From an uncultured Flavobacteriales bacterium (lineage in GTDB: Bacteria; Bacteroidota; Bacteroidia; Flavobacteriales; JBLHRE01), in NCBI GenBank assembly GCA_937139155.1, contig CAKZPI010000039.1, forward strand, positions 1 through 44,691: a stretch of 44,691 bases of DNA, given 5' to 3'. Positions 33,437-44,600 of the stretch are shown here, piece after piece. Numbering within the stretch: the first letter of the stretch is position 1; each line of letters opens with the position of its first letter. The translations under genes and the position numbers were made by a program. A model generated the notes under the pieces. It did not search any database, had not been told where the DNA came from, and was given only the letters and a program-made list of their open reading frames with translations.

Positions 33437-35323
33437 TTAATAAATTATGGTAGGACGAATAAATACACTCAATTTGGAATTCGCCTGCTCTAAATCCCTG
33501 GATGAAAATAAATAGTTCAGTACCGGAACTCGATTGATAAAAGGGAGCCCTTTTCGTGTCTCTGAACTACTGATGGTCTCCAGTCCTCCCAGTAATATGA
33601 CCTCCCCGTCTTTGATTCTAATTTTTGAATCAAACTCTTTGGTCAGCATCCCGGGTGGAGCCGTTTGGGTGATGCGCGGGGTAAAGCTGGATTGGTTTAC
33701 GTTGATCTCAAGGGTCACTTGACCATCTTTGGATACGATCGGGCTTATGGAGATCGTAAGGCTTGCCTCGACCGATTGCCAAGTTTCTTGAGTAGAAAGT
33801 GCCGGGTTTTGAGTACCTAATAAATCGTTTCGAATTTGTAGATAATATTCGGTTTGTCCTATGGTAAGCTCCGCTGGGTACCCATTTAAAGTGGAAATGC
33901 TTGGAGTAGATCGGATGTCCAAAATCCCTTTCTCTTCCAAAGCCCTTAAGGTTAGGTAAAAATCATCACTAACGGTTCCAAGGTTAATGGCTCCAAAGCC
34001 ATTCAAACTACTGATAATGCCATTGACAATGGTTGCATCCGCCGTGAAATCAATTCCTGGAAAAACCGTTCCCCCCGGGGTAACGGTTTCCCCTGGACCT
34101 AAAAATCCCGCCTCGGCGCCCAATGAAGTTAAATCCGACTCACTAAAGTCAATGATAATTACCTCAATGGCAATCACTGGAATAACCACATCCACCGATT
34201 CTAAAAATTCATACAAGCTGGCAACATTCTTGAAATATCCCGAAAGGATCAAGCCATTAACCTCTTTGGATTCCAAGATTTCTACCTCTTTTGTTAAAGA
34301 CGCGGGAATGATTTGAACAATACCTTCCACGCTTCGATACTTCAAGCGATAAATTTTTTGAATGGCTATCCCCGCAGACGTGGTTGGATAAATATTATAC
34401 ACCATTTGCTGGCTTTTGGTAAAGTCATAACCACTTCCAAACAATATGGTAGATAGAAACGTGTCAAAGGAATCAAAGGAGCCGTGAATGGTGGTAGGAA
34501 CAGCAATGGATTGGCTTAAATGATAACCAATTCCTAAGTGGCGACATGTCGATCCAATAAGGTCCGAGATGGCCATGTTTTCAACGCTTATAAAAAAACC
34601 AGTCGTGTCGCCTGTGATGTTTAATCCATGCCCCTTTTGCCCCCTGCCAGGATTTTCCCTTCTTTGGGATAATGACTCCTTGGCTGCTTGTTTGCGAAGA
34701 ATGAAATTATGGCCCATAGAATCTAAAGCCAGGCCATGAGCCGAGCAGAGCATTTCCACCAAAGCCCGGGGCGATATGTCATTAAGTTCGGCATTGATGC
34801 TTAGCCCTAGGTCAACATCATGGCCAAGCAAAAGGTTGATTTGGGTGGAATCCGAAATCAAGTGAACCACATTGATCACCGAATCATACCTTGAGGAAAA
34901 GTTCACCCGTCCACCGGGCAAGGTTTCAATGGTGCTTTTAGGCCTTGGGGTTTGAAAGGGCTCAGGCACCGGGTAAAGGTGAAGAATGTTGCCCGTTGGC
35001 TGAATGGCCAAATCATAGTTTACACATAGAAATAAAAGGATGTCCCGCACCTTAGCCTGGTTGAAGTTATGCGACAACCGGAAATCAACCTCCTGAGCAA
35101 TGGAAACATTCACCTGGGACCGTTTTCCTAAAGCTGCAATAAAATCCCCAGCCGACATGCTACGCACATTTAAGTCCACCTTTTTCTCAAGCCGTGGATT
35201 TTCAGAAGCCAATGAATCCAGCAAACCCGCCATGCCCTCCTGCTGGCTGTTTTGAGCCAAGCAGGGCTTTAATCCATTGGCAAAAAGAAATATCCCTATA
35301 TAAAACAAAACGATTTTATTCAT
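33437..35323 (-). CDS. gspD: Outer-membrane secretin (GspD/PilQ family)
   Basis: 628 residues: a signal peptide (LFYIGIFLFANGLKPCLA), an STN-like N domain (about 45-110, VNVSIAQEVDFRLSHNF), further N-domains with VEGIVQIIPASLTKEV, and a C-terminal secretin domain (about 385-628) with VIIDFSESDLTSLGAEAGF and the typical end GLPFINRVPVLNYLFSS, SKLSVFIRPTIIY. It forms the outer-membrane gate. No pilotin gene is seen. It overlaps gspE by eight bases. The PilQ-like end and the short N0/N1 region leave GspD versus PilQ open. Confidence 0.92.
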   Translation of the reverse strand: MNKIVLFYIGIFLFANGLKPCLAQNSQQEGMAGLLDSLASENPRLEKKVDLNVRSMSAGDFIAALGKRSQVNVSIAQEVDFRLSHNFNQAKVRDILLFLCVNYDLAIQPTGNILHLYPVPEPFQTPRPKSTIETLPGGRVNFSSRYDSVINVVHLISDSTQINLLLGHDVDLGLSINAELNDISPRALVEMLCSAHGLALDSMGHNFILRKQAAKESLSQRRENPGRGQKGHGLNITGDTTGFFISVENMAISDLIGSTCRHLGIGYHLSQSIAVPTTIHGSFDSFDTFLSTILFGSGYDFTKSQQMVYNIYPTTSAGIAIQKIYRLKYRSVEGIVQIIPASLTKEVEILESKEVNGLILSGYFKNVASLYEFLESVDVVIPVIAIEVIIIDFSESDLTSLGAEAGFLGPGETVTPGGTVFPGIDFTADATIVNGIISSLNGFGAINLGTVSDDFYLTLRALEEKGILDIRSTPSISTLNGYPAELTIGQTEYYLQIRNDLLGTQNPALSTQETWQSVEASLTISISPIVSKDGQVTLEINVNQSSFTPRITQTAPPGMLTKEFDSKIRIKDGEVILLGGLETISSSETRKGLPFINRVPVLNYLFSSRDLEQANSKLSVFIRPTIIY

Positions 35324-36740
35324 AAGAATCCAAGATTATAGGGATGGCCTCACTCAAAGAGGTTTGTCCAGTTAATAAAAGCCGAGTCACCTCTAAAGAC
35401 AAGGATGTGGTTCTATGGGGAAGAGCTCCCACCCTTTCTTTTTGATCCATGCTTAAAATTTTAGCCCGTGCTTGGGAGGTTATGGGCATGCTTTCGAAAA
35501 TAGCCATTCTATGAGAAAAACCTGTATAATTACACCTTGAGCACCCCTTCGGACGGTAAAGGATTTGATCATTTAGATCTTTGACCAGCAGAAGCTCCTC
35601 CTTGGCTACCTGGCTGCTTTGTTGTGGTTCCTTACAAGAACAAAGAATTCGTACAAGTCGCTGAGCCATGGAAAGATTGATCGATGAGGCCAATAGGTAA
35701 GCAGGAACGCCCATGTCTTTTAAGCGGTTAATTGTTTCCCAGGCACTGTTGGTGTGAATGGTACTAAGGACCAGGTGACCCGTTAACGCCGCGCGAACGG
35801 CAATCTGGGCCGTTTCCAAATCCCGAATCTCTCCCACCATGATAATATCAGGGTCTTGCCTTAATATGCTCCGCAGGGCCCCTGCGAAGGTCAGGCCAAT
35901 GTCATCGCGAATTTGCACCTGGTGCACCCCAGGTAATTGATATTCTACCGGGTCTTCCACTGTAACTATGTTTCGTTCCGGAATATTTAACTCGTTCAAG
36001 GCTGAATACAGCGTGGTTGTTTTCCCTGATCCCGTTGGGCCTGAAATGAGCACTATTCCGTTGGTCCTCTTTATGGTTTGGACCAGTTCGGTGTAAACCC
36101 TTTCGGGCATCCCAAGGGTGTCCAGCGACAACTGCTGGCTCCCGACCCCTAAGAGTCGAAGAACCACTTTCTCCCCATGCAAACCAGGAAGGGTGCTTAC
36201 CCTTAAATCTAGCTTTTTACCCTCCAAGGATAGTTCAATCCTTCCGTCTTGAGGAAGCCGTTGCTCGGCGATGTCTAAATGCGCCATGATTTTAATTCGG
36301 TTTACCCATGACCGGTACTCAGTCGGGTCCAAATGGTACTTGACCACCAAACCACCATGAATTCGAAACCGGATCCTTGCACGATCCTTCCCCGTTTCTA
36401 GGTGTATATCCGAACAATGCGCCTCAAAGGCCTCCCGTAAAAGTGTTTCTAAAAACTGGGAAGGAAGTTTTCCTGCAACCAGCTTGGGGCCTCCCTCCAA
36501 GGTGGACGCTTCTTTTTTATAGTACCTGTTCAATAGTTTCCCAAGGTCCTCAGGGGCTAAGGGAACCAAATCAACCCTTGTACCAAAATAAGCGCTTAAC
36601 ATTTGTCCAAACCCCAAGAGGTCCTCCCTTTTTTTTACATAAAACCGCATATAGTCCGAGTCCACCTCCATGGGCACAATCTCAAACTTTAGCGCATCGG
36701 CCGGGTCCAGTAAAGCAATGATTTCATTTGAAATATCCAA
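35316..36740 (-). CDS. gspE: Secretion/pilus assembly ATPase (GspE/PilB family)
   Basis: 474 residues. An N-terminal GspE_N-type domain (about 1-75) precedes the ATPase: Walker A GPTGSGKT (234-241), Asp box (EDPVEYQLPGVHQVQI), Walker B IIMVGEIRD, His box LSTIHTNS. A zinc tetracysteine region follows (CSCKEP and CSRCNYTG). The family hexamer powers pseudopilus assembly. The CxxC element places it with GspE/PilB rather than retraction ATPase PilT. No PilT is in the window, which favours secretion over twitching. Confidence 0.94.
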   Translation of the reverse strand: MDISNEIIALLDPADALKFEIVPMEVDSDYMRFYVKKREDLLGFGQMLSAYFGTRVDLVPLAPEDLGKLLNRYYKKEASTLEGGPKLVAGKLPSQFLETLLREAFEAHCSDIHLETGKDRARIRFRIHGGLVVKYHLDPTEYRSWVNRIKIMAHLDIAEQRLPQDGRIELSLEGKKLDLRVSTLPGLHGEKVVLRLLGVGSQQLSLDTLGMPERVYTELVQTIKRTNGIVLISGPTGSGKTTTLYSALNELNIPERNIVTVEDPVEYQLPGVHQVQIRDDIGLTFAGALRSILRQDPDIIMVGEIRDLETAQIAVRAALTGHLVLSTIHTNSAWETINRLKDMGVPAYLLASSINLSMAQRLVRILCSCKEPQQSSQVAKEELLLVKDLNDQILYRPKGCSRCNYTGFSHRMAIFESMPITSQARAKILSMDQKERVGALPHRTTSLSLEVTRLLLTGQTSLSEAIPIILDSYE

Positions 36741-36744
36741 GAGC

Positions 36745-37248
36745 CTAGGAGAGTCTTAAGAGTGAAAAGATAGAAAAGTCAATTCTTGAAAACTGAACCA
36801 AACCACCCAAATAATACCCAAACAACTGAAAGGGTAGACATAAAATTAATAGGATTCCAGCAAAAGGCACCTTATGTTTCTTAAAGTAAAGTGAAAAAAT
36901 CAAACCAATCAGACTTGTTAAAACAAATAACCATAATAAACCCTTTAGCTTAAAAATCACGCACAATGGAGGTAGAATTACAAGGTCACCCAAACCCATC
37001 ACCTTAAAGGTTTCCCAAAAGCGCAATCCTTTGATAGCCGCCGCAATCAAGCCACATAATAAAAGTAAGCAAAGGGCGAGCCCTGCCTGTACCAATATTT
37101 CTTCCCAGCTTTCAAACCCCTTAGCATAAAGAACCCCAAGTCCAGCGCCATAGAGGGGCAAAACCCAAAAAACGTCAAAGGACCGATGTTTAAAATCCTC
37201 CACAGCAATCCCAAAGGCAGCGACCATAAAAACGCATAAAAATACCAT
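36745..37248 (-). CDS. Short A24-family prepilin peptidase
   Basis: 167 residues, almost entirely hydrophobic, with five to six helices. It carries the two aspartates expected of type IV prepilin peptidases: Asp18 in VEDFKHRSFD and Asp88 in GLGDLVILPPL (GxGD). The N-terminal methyltransferase half of PilD is missing, so it resembles the short CpaA/TadV or archaeal type. It would process the four prepilin-like proteins of the operon, possibly without N-methylation. It lies between the major pseudopilin and the ATPase with 4-base gaps. Confidence 0.8.
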   Translation of the reverse strand: MVFLCVFMVAAFGIAVEDFKHRSFDVFWVLPLYGAGLGVLYAKGFESWEEILVQAGLALCLLLLCGLIAAAIKGLRFWETFKVMGLGDLVILPPLCVIFKLKGLLWLFVLTSLIGLIFSLYFKKHKVPFAGILLILCLPFQLFGYYLGGLVQFSRIDFSIFSLLRLS

Positions 37249-37252
37249 AGAG

Positions 37253-37675
37253 TTAATCTTGTATTTCCTCGATTAAATTAAGGTCCTGGTCTATGGTCCA
37301 GGTATTATACGCCCCATCCCGATCAAAATCCACTACACTTACCGCATAAGCCTTATAACCATCTTTTTCCAGCTCAAGGGAAATTTGATAATTCGCCGAC
37401 CCCCCATCACTAACGGTAGGCACCTGTTGAAACCCTATATCTTTCAAGGACTCTCCATACTTTCCATGCTCATAAAAGTAGGATTTTTGAAGGGTGTGCA
37501 CATGTCGAAGTTGCAGCTGAGCCTCCTTAGCCTTGGCCTTATTTATAACACTGGTTTGATCCGGAAGTGCAATTAAGATTAATATGCCGATAATCAACAA
37601 AACGATCAAAATCTCGGTAAGGGTAAATCCTTTCAATCGATACCCAAGCTTGGATTGGTGGTTTCCTTTTTTCAT
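37253..37675 (-). CDS. gspG: Major pseudopilin (GspG/PilA-like)
   Basis: 140 residues, first gene of the operon. Prepilin signal YRLKG-FTLTEILIVLLIIGILILIALP: cleavage after Gly16, Phe +1, Glu +5, long hydrophobic helix. The C-terminal soluble domain is compact (KSYFYEHGKYGESLKDIG) with an Asp-rich segment VDFDRDGAYNTWTID, reminiscent of the calcium site of GspG. The ATG is preceded by an A/T-rich leader. Its promoter could be the -33/-7-like pair near 38035-38062, giving a leader of about 360 nt. Confidence 0.88.
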   Translation of the reverse strand: MKKGNHQSKLGYRLKGFTLTEILIVLLIIGILILIALPDQTSVINKAKAKEAQLQLRHVHTLQKSYFYEHGKYGESLKDIGFQQVPTVSDGGSANYQISLELEKDGYKAYAVSVVDFDRDGAYNTWTIDQDLNLIEEIQD

Positions 37676-38084
37676 GTTATTCTATGTCAATTCCCTTGTT
37701 CTTGTTCATCAGCCATCACCATCTATCTAGAACCATTCAAGTAAAAAATGACGCCCGATTTTCATTATTTAAATCAAACCTCGGGTGATTCAAGCAGCTT
37801 ATGGTGATTTGTGACAGGGCTAAGCTAAAAAATTAATGATTGCCATTACCTAAGAAGGCGCAAAAACAAACCTTTTAAATCCCAGCGCAATTAATTGAGG
37901 CTAACCGCCCCCTTTTTTCCAAAGTCTTCTCATTCGCCCTCCCTAAGACTGCTATTATCCCCCATTACCTGACTAGACTATTTTCCTAAACCTTGTTTAT
38001 CATAAAACCCACCTTTACCCGAGTGCATTCATTACAAATGTAAAGCAATTTCCAGCCTCCAACTTTTGATAGTTTATTGACGCA
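37676..38084. promoter_or_regulatory. Divergent intergenic region between secretion operon and Rhs operon
   Basis: 409 bases without a gene. On the minus strand TACATTTG (38042-38035) with TTG 17 bases upstream (38062-38060) matches the Bacteroidota TTTG-N17-23-TAnnTTTG pattern. On the plus strand TACATTTG (38106-38113) with TTG at 38085-38087 does the same with 18-bp spacing. The two would be back-to-back, 22 bp between their -33 elements. TTACA-aa-TGTAA (38032-38043) is a palindrome overlapping the minus -7 box. By-eye matches only. Confidence 0.35.
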
Positions 38085-38606
38085 TTGCATTTTAAAAAAA
38101 TAAATTACATTTGGCAGGTGAGTATCACCCTGAAATATAAACATCTCATTTTCGTAGGCCTAAGCCTTTCTTTTTTCGTTGGCCTTTCCTATTGGTTTTG
38201 GAAAAGAAATCACGCAGAATGTAAAACCCTAAGGGAGGTTCAAAAGACCATTGTGCAAGAACAGGTGCCCTTGGAGACGGGAAGGGTCCGCATATGGGTT
38301 TACCCGAACTTATGGGTTTCCATGGTGGGTGAGTTAAACAAATCCATCACCTCGTGTCAGGTGACATTGGGTGAAGTTAGCCAGGTTAAAATTCGATTAT
38401 TAGGGCTTCCCAACCCCTTAAATGCTTCTGATATTCAGGGGCTTATCCAAGTGATGGACCTTCAAGGTGCGCCTTTAAACATACGCTCAATAACCGAGCA
38501 AGTTAACTTAGGAAATACGCAAGAATTTTTAATCAGCATTTACAACCCTAAAGCTAAAAGTCTAACCTTCCGATTTTTTGACTTTAAAACCTCCCTGATT
38601 CAATGA
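38085..38606 (+). CDS. Small membrane-anchored protein upstream of Rhs-like gene
   Basis: 173 residues, not recognised. One N-terminal TM helix (HLIFVGLSLSFFVGLSYWFW) is followed by a soluble, strand-rich domain (VRIWVYPNLWVSMVGELN, QVKIRLLGLPNPLNAS, TFRFFDFKTSL). There is no ATG near the start: TTG 38085 is used, GTG 38118 is an alternative and would follow the putative -7 box. Its stop overlaps the Rhs-like start as ATGA, so the two products are made together. It may be an anchor, chaperone or partner of the giant protein (inference). Confidence 0.6.
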   Translation: MHFKKINYIWQVSITLKYKHLIFVGLSLSFFVGLSYWFWKRNHAECKTLREVQKTIVQEQVPLETGRVRIWVYPNLWVSMVGELNKSITSCQVTLGEVSQVKIRLLGLPNPLNASDIQGLIQVMDLQGAPLNIRSITEQVNLGNTQEFLISIYNPKAKSLTFRFFDFKTSLIQ

Positions 38607-41600
38607 AAACCATACGTCAGTACGAAAGACCCATCAGCCTATTTTTGCTTGTTACATTTCTATTAAGCCTCATGCCAAGTCAACCCGTATGGGCCCTTTC
38701 AGGTGGACCTTCTCAGCCCGAGTTTACCGGGTTCACCCCCATGGGAACCTCCAATTTGGTAGACCCGTTTACGGGTGATTTTTCTTACAACATCCCCCTT
38801 ATGACCATTCCCAATCAGTCGGGAGGATACCCAATTAACCTAGGGTACAACGCAGGGGTTACCATGCAGCAAGAAGCCAGTTGGGTTGGACTGGGGTGGA
38901 CCTTAAATACCGGTTCAGTAACGCGAAACATGCGCGGGCTTCCCGATGACTTTTCAGGAAATAAAATAAGAAAGGAGATCCATCAAAAACCAAAAATCAC
39001 CACCTCCATTACCTTCCCCTCCTTGCCCCAATACGAACCCTTAGGCCTTCCTGTAAATTACTTTGAAAGCTTTACCATTTTCCACGACAATTATGATGGG
39101 ATTGGTCTTTCGGCGGCAAGTGGTGAACCAAGAGACATTGCCGGGGTAATTTCCAATGCCGGATCGGGGCTGGTTAAAAAGTTTGCCTCCATGCAAATTC
39201 AAAGGGACTTTACTACCCGGGAATGGAAAAAACAAAAAGATCGATTTTCTAGACTCGAGTCCTATGAACACCAAAGAATGTACGAAGACGCCCCCAGGGC
39301 CTTTCAAACGGTAAATCTTAAGGGCCATTATTCGGTTGGAGCAAGCTTTGCCTCAAGCGGGTACATTCCCTCTTCTCCCTTCCCATCCACAACTACCACT
39401 TATTCAGGGTCCATTCGTTTACCGTTTTTAGCAGCCGAAACAGAGTATAATATTTCCTACAGCAAAACCCAAGACAATCAAACGGTTTTCGATTACCCAT
39501 CCTATGGGTATATGTATGTACAAAACCGTCCAGCAAAATCCAACGCATTACTTGATGTAAACAAAGACTTTGACCTGGTGGCCGAGGTAGACATTCTCCC
39601 TGTATATAATTTTACCTATGATAATTTCACCGCTACCGGTCATGGTGGAGGGGGAAGCTTTCGCCTGTTTCGAAACGAACACGGCGTCCTGCAACCCACC
39701 AATACCCAAAGTGTGAGCAAAGGACTTAATGTAGATCTTGAAACCAAAAGTCCAGGTTTTGGATCGGATATAACTCCTTCCGGTTCGGTTTCCTCCACAC
39801 AGGATTTCACCATGAGCCAAGACCGGTTTACCTATGACCCTAGGCCCGTAAATGATGATTACGAACCCTATTACCTAAAGTCCACCGGTGATTATAGCGC
39901 GCGCAAGGTTCAAGACATTGTGGACCTTGCCGAGTTTAACCCCATTCGGCTAAAACCAAACTTCCCCCTTGCCTCCTTCTTTTCCGGGGTTAACCAGTCC
40001 ACCAGTCTAGGATATAAAGAAAGGGTTTCCTCAGAGCGGGTATCAAGGTCCAATGATTTTACTTTCTTTACCCTTGGTGAATTAACAGGTCAAACCCTTG
40101 GAGATTATCTGCATTCTGGGCAAAATGAGCCTATGGCGAACCTCCCTTACCTTTACCAGCCTTCATCGGCCCCCAACTCCCCAAAGGCAAGCATCAACCT
40201 TGGGAATGGTCAAATTGGAGCCGTTCGAAACATTCAACCCACCGGGGCTATTTATTGGTACGATATTCCCGTTTATAATAATTCCACCCTTGAAGCGTCC
40301 TTCTCCATTGGACAACAAGGATTAGCGGTTTCCAACCCTGTCCCTAAAGAAGTTACCATTCCTTCAGGCCTACTTGACGGATCAGGCAATTTTGATCGTA
40401 CCAGTGATTTTGGTAATGATAATTATTACCATGGGGTGCATACCCCTGCTTATGCGCATAGTTTTCTTTTAACCCGTGTGCTTTCTTCAGACTATGTGGA
40501 TGTAAACAATAATGGCCCTGATATTTACGACTACGGCGACTATGTGAAATTAAATTATTTCAAACATTCCAGTGATTTTCAATGGCGCTCTCCGGTAAAC
40601 CCCGACCAATGTTATTTAATGATTGGTGATAAATCCAATCCTTTAGACGATAAGGGTTCATACACCTCAGGGAGTAAGGAAATTTACTATGTGAAATCCA
40701 TTGAAACCAAAACCCATATTGCCATTTTTCACCTCGAACCCAGGGATGACGGTAAAGGAGCGCCTCAATACAAGAATGGTTATGACTTTTCACAAGCTCT
40801 GGCCAGTGATGAATTGTTGCGCCTGAAAAAAATCGAACTTTTTACCCTTCGTGAATACGATCAAGGGAACAACCCCGATGCCGTTCCGGTTCAAACCGTA
40901 CACTTTCAATACGATTACTCCCTTTGTCATAACACCGATAACTCTTCAGCCTTAAACCAGGGCAAGCTTACCTTAAAACAAGTTTATACCACCTACCAGA
41001 ACAACAATAAAGGAGAGTATAACGGGTATACTTTTGAATATGGAAGCCCAGGAACGCATGAAAATCCAGATTACCAAACCAATGCTGTGGATGATTGGGG
41101 GAATTATGACCCTAGAAACCTAAGCAACCAAGCCGAGTTTTTTCCCTATTCCCCCCAAGACAATAAAACCCTGGCAGATCAATACGCCAGTGCTTGGAAC
41201 CTGAAAGGAATTCACCTGCCCTCAGGAGGAAAAATTGAGGTAAATTATGAGTCCGACGACTACCAGTTTGTCCAAGACCAGCGGGCCATGCAGTTTGTAA
41301 ACATCCTTGGGGTTTCACCAACCAATCAGTTTTCAGATTTGGAACAAAAGCTGTCAAAAAACAATGAGTACATCTTTTTTGACCTTCCCGAGGATTATAT
41401 CCCTTTACCACCTTCAGAAAAAGACCAATATATGGCCAATTTATTCGATGACATCGATGAGTTGTTGTTTAAGGCACACATGGAATTGAAACCCTCTGGA
41501 TCCTCCGGGTCTGACCCAGAAGAGGATTATGTCCTTGGCATCTGTGAAATTGACAAAACCGGGAATTGGTACGGAGTGAATGCAGGCAAAGGCTATGTGA

Positions 41601-44600
41601 GGGTCAAAAAGGCCAGTACCAACCGAATTCAAACCACCTTTACCCACCCCATTCGAAAAGCCGGCCTTCAATACCTCAGGTTTCAACGACCAGACCTTTA
41701 CCCTGTGATGGTCCCAAATAGCCTCAAGCAAGCCATAAATCAACTCACAACAAGCATCGTTGATGTGGTCTCTGAGGCCGTTTCCATGGGCATAAACTAT
41801 TATAATTTCAGCATCCTGCGTGGTCATTGCTCTCACCTTAGAAGTACGGCCGATTACCCTAGTAAATTAAGAGTCCAGGTCGGCAAAAGAAAGACCGCCG
41901 GTGGACACCGGGTTAAATCAGTGAAAATATATGATAATTGGTACGACGCCTCCGGGGAGGACTCCTTTAGTTATGGGAAGTCTTATCATTATCTAACCCA
42001 GGACAATCAGTCCTCCGGCGTAGCGACTTTTGAACCCATGTCTCCAGGAGAAGAAAACCCATTTAAGCAACCCGTATTTAGCGGTAAACGAAAAATAAAA
42101 GCCCTTGACTTTCTTTACCTCGATAGCCGCCTGGCAAGTCTAGGGCCGGTTGGGGCCTCCTATTATCCAAGCCCCATGGTTGGGTATAGTCGAGTGATTG
42201 AAAAAGATCTTTTAAATGATGAAGAAAAATCAGGCGATTTGTTCCTGACCTCAAAAACCTATACCGGATCGGTAGTACATGAGTTTTATACAGCCAAAGA
42301 CTTTCCAGTGATTAGCGCGCGAAGTCGCCACATCGACCCGCCTCAAATCAATGTGCCCGTCTCCACGCCAATTGGCAGTTGGAATTTTGGAATGCACGCT
42401 GCCTCACAAGGCTTTACCATCATACTCAATGATATGCATGGCAAACAAAAGGCACTGTCTACCTACACCGATATAGATCACCGTAACCTTGTAAACCTGA
42501 AAACAAGAACCCACTACAAGTATAAAACCCATTATGATTCAGGGCTAGAAGAAACCGTGCTTTCCAATGATGTGGACATATATCTAGGACAAGAACTTAA
42601 ACAAAGAGCCACCCTAGGCCTAGATATAGAGATTTTTAGCGCCGGCGAAAAAAGAGTTTTTGAAGGGGGCCATTTAGGCCTACAGTTTAATGTAAATCCT
42701 GCTATTATCACCTTGATTCCTGAGATTAGGGGCCGGCTCAATCAGTCCAAAATGCTTTCCACCCAGAAAGTCTTTTTCCAAAAAGGACTGATTCAGGAAA
42801 TTGAAACCACCGTGGATGGGGCTACTACAGTTGCCCATGTTGAAGTTTACGACCCCTATTCTGGTAATGCGGTAATAACCAAGGTGAAAAATGAACATGG
42901 GGATTATATATACAACGAAACCATCCCAGCCCACAGTGTTTACCCGGCCATGTCCGGTGCCTTTCAAACCTCAGGCATAAAACTGGATTTTGGTGGCTTG
43001 GACCCGGTACAGGAGCAAGCCCTTATACAAGATTTACTCTTTGAAGGTGATCTGCTTGTAGACCAAAACCTAACCAAATATTGGGTGACCAGCCAAAATG
43101 GCCTGTTAAGCCTTAAAGATATCAATGGTAACGCCCCTTCCTCAATGGTGACATCCTTTCGGGTTATAAAAAGCGGGCACGCTAACCAAGTCAACGCCGT
43201 TGCCGGTGAACTTGTTCTTTTAGGACACCCCAAAGGAACCAAACTAGACCATTTTAAGTATGTCCTGGACCTTTTAGCCGAGTCTGCCAAAAGTGGATTT
43301 ACAGATAACTCCATTGATATAGACCCAGATGGAGACGCTCATTATATAAAACGCTATACCTATTGCGGGGTTGAATACCGATTTGATATTTCCAATAAGG
43401 ATCAAGATACCGATTTCCTTTTCTCAAATCACCTTTGGGATTCAGGCGTTGACTGTCCAGGGGAAGGTACCGTCCACTTTACAGCCAGCAATCAAGGTCA
43501 ACCAGCAGCTTCCTCGGGAAGCCCTGGAACATACCTAAATGGATTCACAGACATTAGAAACCTGGTAGACGTTAGGTATGATAATCACCTGGTTTACTTT
43601 AAAGACAAACAAGGCGTTTGGCATTATGCTGACTTCGCAGGATTAATCAGTGCAAATAGTGGCGAATTTGGGCCTAACCAAGCTTGGTTGAATACCTGTT
43701 TTTCAGAATGTGATGAAGGCGTTTTACAAGCCTCTGCCACTACCTTCACCCAAGAAAAACCCAATTATTTCCATACTCAATGGGCCAGAGAAACCCAGCC
43801 AACAGGAGCCTATAACCCTTATGCCTATGGGGAGCTTGGGAATTGGAAACCCGATAGAACCTTGCATTATAATACCCAAAGGCAGCAAACCCTGCCTGAT
43901 CTTGACCTAAAAGAAGATGGTATATTCCAATCGTTTTCTAGGTACAATTATACTAAGGATAATCCTCAGTGGACCTGGACCGAGCGCATTACCCGCTACA
44001 GTCCGGAAGGCCCCGCCATAGAATCGGAAGACATCCTTGAGCGCCCGTCTGCCAACCTTTACGGATACCTGGCAAACCGAGTCATTGCCGAGGCCAAAAA
44101 TGCCCATTACCACGAGGTGGCCTATCAAAGTTTTGAAGAAAATCATCTGAGCCAATGGAACGGCCGGGTGCGATCAGGCAATTGGGATTTTGGAGACCGA
44201 AACGTGGCGGGGACTGATCAGGCCCACACAGGTAAACGTGCTGCGGTAATTTACGCATCGGAAGACCTTGTCCATAGCTTTAACCCCGCAGGATCCAAAG
44301 ATAAATTCCAAGGGGAAATCGGCAAAGATTACGTGATACAAGTATGGTTAAAGTCAAATCATACGGGCTTTGGAATGCAAGTCACCTCGGGAGGAATTCC
44401 CTATTCCATTACCCCTGGAGATTACATAACCAAGGTCGATGGTTGGGAACTTTATGAACTTAAATTCAACCTTTCCGGGCCCGGAGAAATTCGGATTTTT
44501 AATCAAAGCGATACCCAAGAACTTTTAGTTGACGACCTTCGAATACAACCCTTGATCTCTTCGATGACCACCTATGTATACCGCCTAAGTGACCTTCGGC

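Noticed and set aside
39041..44155. Numerous minus-strand frames of 70-130 residues opposite the Rhs-like gene
   Set aside because: All are shadows of one continuous plus-strand frame with strong protein character from 38603 to the edge.
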